DNA from: Limonium bicolor | Taxonomy: Eukaryota; Streptophyta; Magnoliopsida; Caryophyllales; Plumbaginaceae | Reading direction: 5' to 3' | Length of the DNA stretch: 64,000 nt | Assembly (NCBI GenBank): GCA_023374045.1 | Contig: CM041777.1 | Location: forward strand, 483,391,594-483,455,593 | Shown here: piece by piece, positions 57,701 to 64,000 of the stretch | Numbering within the stretch: position 1 is the stretch's first letter | Layout: each line of letters begins with the position of its first letter | The notes under the pieces: model-generated | What the model was told of the DNA's origin: nothing | Seen by the model: the letters and a program-made list of their open reading frames with translations, nothing else | The model's database searches: none | Program-made: the position numbers and the translations under genes

Positions 57701-58783
57701 AATTAAAGTAAGACCTCCACTTGTCTTTCGAAGATTGAAACAAAGATAATTCAAGGAGTAAAACAAGACTCCATGAGAATTCATTTTCGGTAATGAACAA
57801 AAATGGAGAGAACTTGATTTTTCTTTAACCTTTCTTACCTTGAATCAAAGGAGAGTAATATGGTTCTAGAATATGAGCTTTTCCCCCTTCAATGGAGTTT
57901 CTTCATGGAATCAAACTTGAGATTTTGAATTTTTGAAAAGAAGGAATTGAAGGCATTGGTCTAACTAACTAGCACAAATATGCTCTTAGTTTTTTGATTT
58001 GGAGCTTGACTTGGATTTAGCAAGCAAAATAAGATGGAGAAGTATAGTGCTATTGCATGAACAGTTTCTCCTTGATAGGATGAAGAAGAAAACGGTGGAG
58101 GAGGAGGGAAATGAAGAGAAGAGAGGAGAGAGGTAAGCTTATGTGAGATATTTGGTAAAATGGTAAATAGTATTTTTTTTCTCACTTTTCCCTCTTCTTT
58201 TCTAATATACTGGCACTTAATTGGTGACTCATCCCCTTAGAAACCGGCCCCATCCCTTATTTAGATATTATTAGGCTAGTTTGACCATTTAACTAATCAA
58301 AGTTGACTAAAGTCTTAATTAAGCACTATTTGGTCACTATTCATAATTAGTGCACAAATTTGTGAAATATTTGGTTTCTCATTGATTTAGGCTTCCTAAT
58401 GTGATTCTAAGTAGTACACATGTTGATTAAGGTATAATATTGGTCATTTAGCCACTCAAAACCCCTTTCTAAGACAATTTTTCAAAAATATGCTTTAAGA
58501 CTCCTTAAAGCATAATTTGTGTTTTAACTTGTTTTTGAGCTTTTTTTTCTTTGGTAATTGATTTAACATGTCCATTAGCATGTTAATAAAGTCTAAGAAT
58601 GATTTTTGGGTCCTACTCAAGTTTACACCAAGTCTAGAGCATGTTTTTGCTTAAATTCTCTTTATGGTGTTTTCTTGTGTTTTCTATGGTTTAAATTGTT
58701 TACTAATGTTTCTAAGGCATGTTTTAGCCTTATTATATCTTAGTTTAACATTTAATTACCATATCTAGGTTTGGGGTATTTCA
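54761..58783 (-). repeat. LTR of the Tekay-like element
   Basis: Non-coding. Contains a GCCCC-AA-GGGGC palindrome at 55100-55111 followed by CTCAACACCTTCGCTGGTA, matching the LARD-2 U5 landmark (CCCCC-AAA-GGGGG then TCAGCACCTTTGCTGGTA), a three-unit hairpin array (56275-56449), and the GGGTTTACC-like and A/G-rich segments seen in the LARD LTRs. The frames inside are not genes. Confidence 0.88.
56275..56449 (-). repeat. Hairpin array in the Tekay-like LTR (GGTCCGGGTTT type)
   Basis: GGTCCGGGTTTGTGT starts at 56275, 56347 and 56415 (spacing 72 and 68). Unit 1 pairs with AAACCCAGACC, unit 2 with AAACCCGATCC, and unit 3 forms the longest stem, GGTCCGGGTTTGTGTA (56415-56430) with TATACAAACCCGGCC (56435-56449). 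Same place and period as in the LARDs, with different stem bases. Confidence 0.88.
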
Positions 58784-58819
58784 ATCTACCCCCTTAAAAG
58801 AACTTTGTCCCCAAAGTTC
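58784..58819 (-). promoter_or_regulatory. Polypurine tract with GGGA-loop hairpin (Tekay-like)
   Basis: Element sense: GAACTTTG-GGGA-CAAAGTTC (plus 58800-58819), then CTTTTAAGGGGGTAGAT and the LTR. Relative to LARD-2, one stem pair has changed on both arms, keeping pairing. Confidence 0.85.
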
Positions 58820-59014
58820 ACATGTATGCTATATCATTTACAACACACGGATAACTCAATACCATAGATTATATTCACATTCACACACCATCAGACTCAT
58901 GTGGTCTGTCGCAAAGTACAATACATAAGTACTATACATATCTCATACTTATAAACCAAGCAACGACAAACAACACAACGTGATTGTTCGTTTACTAACT
59001 CAAAAGCAAAGAGG

Positions 59015-59050
59015 CTCTACCCCCCTTAAAAAGGGGTATGCCCCGTACCC
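59015..59050 (-). promoter_or_regulatory. Second hairpin/polypurine module just after the polyprotein stop
   Basis: Element sense: GGGTACG-GGG-CATACCC (one mismatch; plus 59034-59050), then a TTTTTAAGGGGGGTAGAG tract (plus 59015-59032). It lies about 13 nt beyond the polyprotein stop and about 215 bp before the LTR-proximal tract. Confidence 0.6.
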
Positions 59051-59062
59051 TATACAGACAAT

Positions 59063-59560
59063 CTAGTCAGTAAACAATGAAGGGTAATTTCCTCTCATCT
59101 TATCCTCTAACTCCCAAGTGGCCTCTTCGACATCCTGGTTAGACCAGAGAACCTTCAACAGTCGCACTGACTTATGGTGAGTGTCCCTAGTCTTAGTATC
59201 CAAGATCTTATGAGGGGTCTCCACTGATCTCATAGTCGGCTCTAAGGATAGTCTCTCCGGCTGCAAAACATGGGAGGGGTGGTGCATGTACTTCTTAATC
59301 TGTGAAACATGAAAGACATCATGCACTTTACCCAGCTCAGCAAGTGAGTTCAACCTGTAAGCAACTGGGCCCACCCGCTCCGTAATCACGTAAAGACCCA
59401 CAAACTTCGGGCTTAGTATTCTCTTCTGCCCAAATCTAAACACACCCTTCATCGGTGAGACTCGCAGAAATACCTGGTCGCCCACTGCGAACTCTAGGTC
59501 TCATTGTTGAACATCAGCATACGACTTCTACATATCTTGAGCAGCTTTCATATTCTCTCT
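59063..59560 (-). pseudogene. Integrase C-terminus and chromodomain-like tail
   Basis: Frame 59063-59485: GDQVFLRVSPMKGVFRFG, KLxP-type LSPKFVGLYVITERVGPVAYRLNS, VHDVFHVSQIKKY, then a tail KVLWSNQDVEEATWELEDKMRGNYPSLF characteristic of the Tekay/Del chromodomain region, which in chromoviruses guides integration to heterochromatin. It is open to its stop; the upstream join to the core is broken around 59490-59560. Confidence 0.88.
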
Positions 59561-59566
59561 GATTTG

Positions 59567-60453
59567 CTAAACCTCAGCCTGAACTTGCTCTAAGTACTCT
59601 GGTCCTATAATGACCACCTCACTCGACTCATCCCAGCAGAGCGGTGTACGACATGGTCTACCGTACAACGCTTGGAAAGGTGCCATCTTGATCGAAGCAT
59701 GATATTTATTGTTGTAAGAGAACTCGATCAGATGCAACTTCTCAATCCAACTGCTCTGGAAGTCCAAGGCACATGTCCTCAAGTGTCTGAATTGTACGCT
59801 CAGTCCAACCATCCATCGAGGATGGAACGCGGTACTCAACTTCAATTCGGTACCCAACGCTTCCCGTGTGGCTCTCCAGTACCTCGAAAGGAATCTGGTG
59901 TCTCTATCAGATACAATGATCTTCGGTACTCCGTGGTGTCTCATGATCTCCATATCAAATAGCTCTGCAAGCTTAGTTACCTTTCAAGTGTCCTTCATCG
60001 GAATGAATCGGGCTACTTTGGTCAGGCGATCAACTACAACCCATATCATGTTCAGACCTCCCCTGGTAGGTGGGAGTCCGACCACGAAGTCCATGGAGAT
60101 GTCATGAAACTTCCACTCCGGAACTGGCAACGATTGTACCATTCCGCCAGGTAGTCGATGCTCCAATTTCACCTTCGGGCATGTGAGACACCTCAGTATG
60201 AACTTGGTAACATATGCTTTCACCCCCACCACAAGAAGTTCTTCTTCATGTCTTTGTACATCTTAGAGGCTCCCAGATGGATAGAAACTGAAGAACAGTG
60301 AGATTCTCGTAGTATGTGCTCTTTCAGATCAGCGCTACTGCGTGGGATGCATAACCAGCCCTTAAGTCTGATCAGATCATCATCATAAAGTCTGAAGTCG
60401 TATTTCTGACTCTCAAAGGTACCCTCTGTCAGCTTCTGTCTAACTTCTCTCAT
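59567..60453 (-). pseudogene. Integrase zinc domain and core
   Basis: Zinc/H2C2 part: HILRESHCSS..HLGASKMYKDMKKNFLWWG (60220-60453) and CLTCPKVKLEH (60170). Core: WKFHDISMDFVVGLPP (first Asp) and VVVDRLTKVARFIP in 59984-60232; VSDRDTRFLSRYW (second Asp) in 59567-59953. The stretch carrying the catalytic Glu is in another frame (readable as GWTERTIQ near 59790), so a one-base indel disrupts it. Confidence 0.88.
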
Positions 60454-60459
60454 ATACTC

Positions 60460-61149
60460 ATCGCTCCTCTGAGCCTCTCACACCTCATCAACCAAGCTAG
60501 AAGATGCGAGTAGTGAATAGAGTGAGTGTGCTCGACGGCTCAGGGCGTCAACTACAAGATTGGCCTTCCCTTCTTTGTATCGAAGGTCAATATCGTAGTC
60601 TTTCAGAAATTCTAACCATCTTCTCTGTCAAAGATTCATCTCCTTCTAAGTGAATATATACTTCAAGCTCTTATGATCAGTGCAGTAGTCACACTAACCC
60701 CGTATAAGTAGTGGCGTCATATCTTCAAGGCGAAGACTACAGCTCCCAACTTTAAATCGTGCGTGGGGTAATTCTCCTCATGTTTCTTCAGCTGGCAAGA
60801 GGCATATGCAACCACCTTGCCGTGCTGCATGAGTACATAACCCAATCCCCTGCTGGATGCATCACAGTAAACCTCAAATCCCTCCGTACCGTCTGGAATG
60901 GACAGAATAGGTGCAGAAGTCAATGAGTCCTTCAAGCTCTAGAATGAACTCTCACAGTCAGCCATCCATACAAACGGTGCGTCTTCCTTCATCAGACTGG
61001 TCATCGGCTTTGTGACCTTAGAGAAATTCTTCACGAATCTGCGATAGTAACCTGCCAAGCTGAGAAAGCTCCTGATGTCAGTAACTGTCTTCGGCCTAGG
61101 CCAGGTACATACGACATCGAGCTTTGCTGGATCTACAGAGATCCCAGAG
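60460..61149 (-). pseudogene. Reverse transcriptase end and RNase H
   Basis: [46 protein letters not shown] (61020-61140) are the end of a Ty3/gypsy RT; RNase H follows with [48 protein letters not shown] (60717-60935) and a disrupted remainder to about 60460. The RT catalytic YxDD region would lie upstream and is absent because the element is cut at 61149. Confidence 0.88.
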
Positions 61150-62020
61150 TGGAGGGTGATTTTTCAGTATGAGGGGGGAGACTATCTAAATGGTCTGACT
61201 AAGAAGCCTAGATCCTAGAAAATGCCATTCTAGGAGGGTGAAAACCCGTTATTCATGGCAGCCCTCAAATACCTACTTTATCGTCCGTCTTTCCCAGAAA
61301 GCATAAGGGGAATGCTAGTGAGCACTATACCCGCTCTCAATGGGCTCCACGTGGACTTATGCCCTAAGGGCAGAATTGACTAGAGTCGCCACCTAGTTTG
61401 ACCTAAGGAACTAGGAAGGGAGGAGAAGGGTTCTAAGAACCGTTAGTTAACTCTGAAATTGTTGCCTATGGATAGGACTTATCTGGTCATTTACAGAGAT
61501 TCTATTGTGGGTTCACACTGGGTTACACCCCTTAGAAGTGGCAACGGCCATGACTTCGGATTGGTGCCCAAGAAAACCTCGGTCTCCAATTGTCGGGATT
61601 GTCTTCTTTCAAAACCTTTTTGAAAAGATTCATTTCAAAGCTAAGGATAGGATTAGGACGGGAAGAGAGAAAAAAGAGTGGATGAGGTGAGCTTTTCTGC
61701 CAAGCTAGCACCAAATGAAAAGGTTGACAGGTTAAGAGTTGGTTGATTGTAGAATGAAAGATCAAGAAAAGGTTTAAGGGTTAAATTGATGAAGAAGACC
61801 CGAAGTCTAAAGGCATGAGGGTTTAATGTGAGTCGGAAGAGATTTGAAAGTTTTGAGAGGTATGAGTATCGCCTTAAGGTGGGAAAAGGGGTTTTTTTTA
61901 ATGGAATGGGGTCGCACCCTAGGTGGGCTGCCTATTGAGATCAGACCTTACGTAGTTCACGATTTTTGTGCTTTTAGAGATTTTGGGGTTTTAGAGGTAT
62001 TGGAGGGGTTTGAGAGGTTA

Positions 62021-62186
62021 GTCTGTGAGACGCTCGGGTTATGAGACATTTGGAATGTTCATGTAGTGGGAGGTATGGGATATCAAGGTCTGTGAGACGC
62101 TCGGGTCTATGAGGCGTTTGAATCTTAAAATGGTGGAGAGATTGGGATGTTCGAGTCTGTGGGGCGCTCGGGCCTATGAGACTTTA
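62021..62186. repeat. 67-bp tandem repeat, three units
   Basis: GTCTGTGAGACGCTCGGG-type starts at 62021, 62088 and 62155, exactly 67 bp apart, each followed by TATGAG(A/G)C. Confidence 0.8.
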
Positions 62187-62394
62187 GTAGTTAGAGAGAA
62201 GTCGGGATTAGGGAGATGACTCGAGTTTGAGGTGATTTGGAGTTTGAATGATGACTTGAGTATGTGAGGCAATTGGAATTTGGGAGAGATCCCAGGTTTT
62301 TTAGGTTCGAGGCTTGAAAATGGTTGAGAAAAATCATTTTGGTTGTGAAAGGGCGGGTGATCCCGATGGAGCACCCTATGTACCCCCTCTAGCG

Positions 62395-62420
62395 CGACAC
62401 TTAATTAATGGTAAGTGTCG
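62395..62420. other. Perfect 9-bp hairpin
   Basis: CGACACTTA (62395-62403), loop ATTAATGG, TAAGTGTCG (62412-62420). Confidence 0.7.
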
Positions 62421-62591
62421 AGGCTCGAAAGATGGGGCAATAAATTTATGTCGAAATATAGGATTTAGAGAGAAGTATCATGAATGAGATATTCTCGGTC
62501 AAACCCTAATAACGACTCTAACTCCCAGGTTTTAAAACGTTAAAAACTAAAGACATTGAAATCGAGTGGAAGGGAGTTAGACGATTCTAAA

Positions 62592-62745
62592 ATCCCGGCT
62601 GCAGCTAGGAAGGTCGTTACTTCCCTAGCACCCCCGCCTCGTAAAAATCTAGGCTGCAATTAGGGGATGTTTGTCACCCTAATGCCCCGTCTAAAGAGAT
62701 CCAGACTGCGACAAGGGAGGCTACGACCCTAGTGCCCTGCCTCGA
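62592..62745. repeat. ~53-bp tandem repeat, three units
   Basis: ATCCCGGCTGCAGC (62592), ATCTAGGCTGCAAT (62647) and ATCCAGACTGCGAC (62699) each head a unit ending in CCCTA(G/A)(C/T)(A/G)CC-CCG(C/T)CT; internal AGGGA/TCCCTA motifs suggest a weak hairpin in each unit. Confidence 0.75.
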
Positions 62746-63099
62746 ATTTTTATTTTAAAAGAGAGACAAGTGACGTCTAACTAGGAGGAAAACGTTCTTT
62801 GAAGGTGTTAGACCTTCCATGTTCCTCGAAAACAACTTATTTTAAGTTTGAAAGATAGGTTAGAAAACTTTGAATTTTGTTCAAAATTCTCAAAGAAGAA
62901 ACACTGATTTTAAGAAATGTTTTTAGGAGAAAACTTTCTGTATATGTGAGAAGAACTTTCTGCATTTTGAAAAACGTTTTCTGTTTTGTGAGAAGAATTT
63001 TTCCTTTAAAATTCCACAAAATAGTTTCTTTGAAAACTTGGTGATATTTGAATAAAATGATTGTTTAAAATTTAAGAAAGGAGTTTTTTTTTGGAATTT

Positions 63100-63900
63100 G
63101 GAGTTTGAATGGGATTTACAAGTTGAGTTTGAATTGGATGAACTGAATTTAAATTTGAGTTGAATGGAACTGGATTGAATTGAATTGGGCTGAATGCATT
63201 GGGCTGAATGTATTGGGTTTGAATTGAATTGGGCGGGATTGGAAGACGAGCCGAGTCAAAGTTGAACTAGTCAACCTTGGGTCAAAGTCAACGCTCTGTC
63301 AAGGTCAAAGTGCAGGTCAAAGTTGGATTGGTTGAAGTTGGATTGGTCAAAGTTTGGGTCGAAGTTGGATTGGTCAATGTTCGGGTCAAAGTTGGGCTTG
63401 ATGGGCCGAGTGGGCTTAATGGGTCGAGTGGGCTTGAATGAGTTGGGCCAAAATGGGCTTGGGCCTGAATTAGGTTTGGGTTAATCTTGGACAAATTAGG
63501 CCAATTTGAATTTTGGGCCTGTTTGGGCAAGATATAGGTCTAGAATTTGGGCCTTGTTTGAGATTGGGCTGAAGTTGAGATTTAACCAAAGTTGAGTTTG
63601 GGCCGAATTGAGATTGGCCTTTTAAGCCAGATTGTATTTTGGGCCACATTAGAGTTTTGGGCCATGTTAGGATTTTGAAAATTGAGCCAATTTTGAATTA
63701 ATGGGTTGATTTCAAATTGGGCCGGATTCATATTTTGGGCCTGATTCAAATTTTGAGACTTATTTGGAAATTGGGCCTGATTTAGGCCTTGCTTGTGGGT
63801 TGAATTTGGACATTGGAAGTTGGACCACAATTGGGCCTTGTTTCATACTGAAGGTGAAATTGAATTTGGACTCAAATTGGATTCGAATTTATTCTCCTTT
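63100..63900. repeat. Low-complexity GGTCAAAGTTGG and TTGGGCC region
   Basis: Runs of GGTCAAAGTTGGATTGGTC-like units (63280-63400), TGGGC(T/C)-rich units (63395-63790) and GAATTG-rich DNA (63110-63240). Open frames on both strands are Asn/Pro/Leu-rich by-products of the repeats. Confidence 0.7.
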
Positions 63901-64000
63901 TTTGGGTTTAAGTTTTTTAAGTGAAATTAGGGGATGGTTTGGGATGGGGTTTAAAGTTTGGAAGGTATTGTTCCCCACAAAGCAAATAGAATTAAGCTAG

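Larger units (their letters stand above)
54761..61149 (-). mobile_element. Tekay/Del-like chromovirus (Ty3/gypsy), 3' half
   Basis: Minus-strand element with one 4,023-bp LTR (54761-58783: TGTAATACCCC...GGTTTGGGGTATTTCA), polypurine tract at 58784-58800, and polyprotein remnants RT end, RNase H, integrase and chromodomain-like C-terminus between 61149 and 59063. Everything upstream of the RT end is cut off at 61150 by another repeat. LTR edges, LTR length and polypurine context match LARD-1 and LARD-2, making this lineage the best candidate for mobilising them. Confidence 0.88.
61150..64000 (+). mobile_element. Left end of a Tat/Ogre-like LTR element (runs off window)
   Basis: Chromovirus coding stops at 61149 and TGGAGGGTGATTTTTCAG begins, consistent with an LTR edge. 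I recognise phrases common in plant Tat/Ogre LTRs: GAGTCGCCACCTAG-like (61382-61396) and GGTGGGCTGCCTA...ACGTAGTTC (61921-61960). No coding domain; the region is built of several short tandem arrays and TTGGGCC-rich sequence. The five bases before the start are CAGAG, the predicted duplication on the other side. Orientation and family are provisional. Confidence 0.5.

Noticed and set aside
63288..63830. Asn/Pro/Leu-rich frames resembling low-complexity proteins
   Set aside because: Arise from GGTCAAAG and TTGGGCC repeats read on the minus strand.

Overview
The window reads as a repeat-packed, gene-free block of a flowering-plant nuclear genome, probably heterochromatic or pericentromeric. I find no intact host gene in 64 kb. 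Almost every base belongs to a nested stack of retrotransposons and DNA-transposon fragments. Plant origin rests on the element families (Athila-type Gag, Tekay/Del-type chromovirus Pol with chromodomain-like tail, Ty1/copia, plant L1-type LINE, PIF/Harbinger-type MITE) and on primer-binding sites matching plant tRNA-iMet and tRNA-Asp.

Layout. (1) 1-15226: right-hand part of a large non-autonomous LTR element (LARD-1, minus strand) with a ~4.5 kb LTR and non-coding interior; its LTR is split by a complete Athila-related gag-only element (TR-GAG, plus strand, 6477-12722, TSD ACCAT). (2) 15227-16950: two MITE-like elements. (3) 16951-20374 and 33579-35842: older AT-rich repeat remnants, including two stacked LTR ends, interrupted by a complete 13.2 kb LARD-2 (20375-33573, minus strand, TSD AGGAA, two 4.0 kb LTRs, non-coding interior). 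(4) 35843-44790: a decayed copia element (plus strand) split inside its RNase H by a second, better preserved copia element (38870-44238, minus strand, TSD GTATC). (5) 45405-49915: a decayed LINE (plus strand). (6) 50380-52162: a 5'-truncated LINE (minus strand) with a 16-bp TSD. (7) 52430-54760: AT-rich MITE-like and repeat debris. (8) 54761-61149: 3' half of a Tekay-like chromovirus (minus strand) whose 4.0 kb LTR has the same termini and polypurine tract as the LARDs, so it is a plausible mobilising partner. (9) 61150-64000: start of a Tat/Ogre-like repeat that interrupts the chromovirus and runs off the window.

The most interesting signal is structural rather than coding. Three LTR lineages (LARD-1, LARD-2, Tekay-like) each carry, in the middle of the LTR, an array of GC-rich hairpins with a ~70-80 bp period; stem sequences differ between lineages but base pairing and spacing are kept. 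Perfect hairpins with RGGA tetraloops sit directly before the polypurine tract in both the chromovirus/LARD lineage and the unrelated Athila-type element, and a second hairpin-plus-polypurine module lies inside the chromovirus/LARDs. The TR-GAG leader holds three ~90 nt modules, each with a small covarying hairpin, between primer site and gag. These look like conserved RNA/DNA structures needed in cis by elements that otherwise encode little or nothing.

All pairings and identities were judged by eye; no alignment, folding or database search was run.
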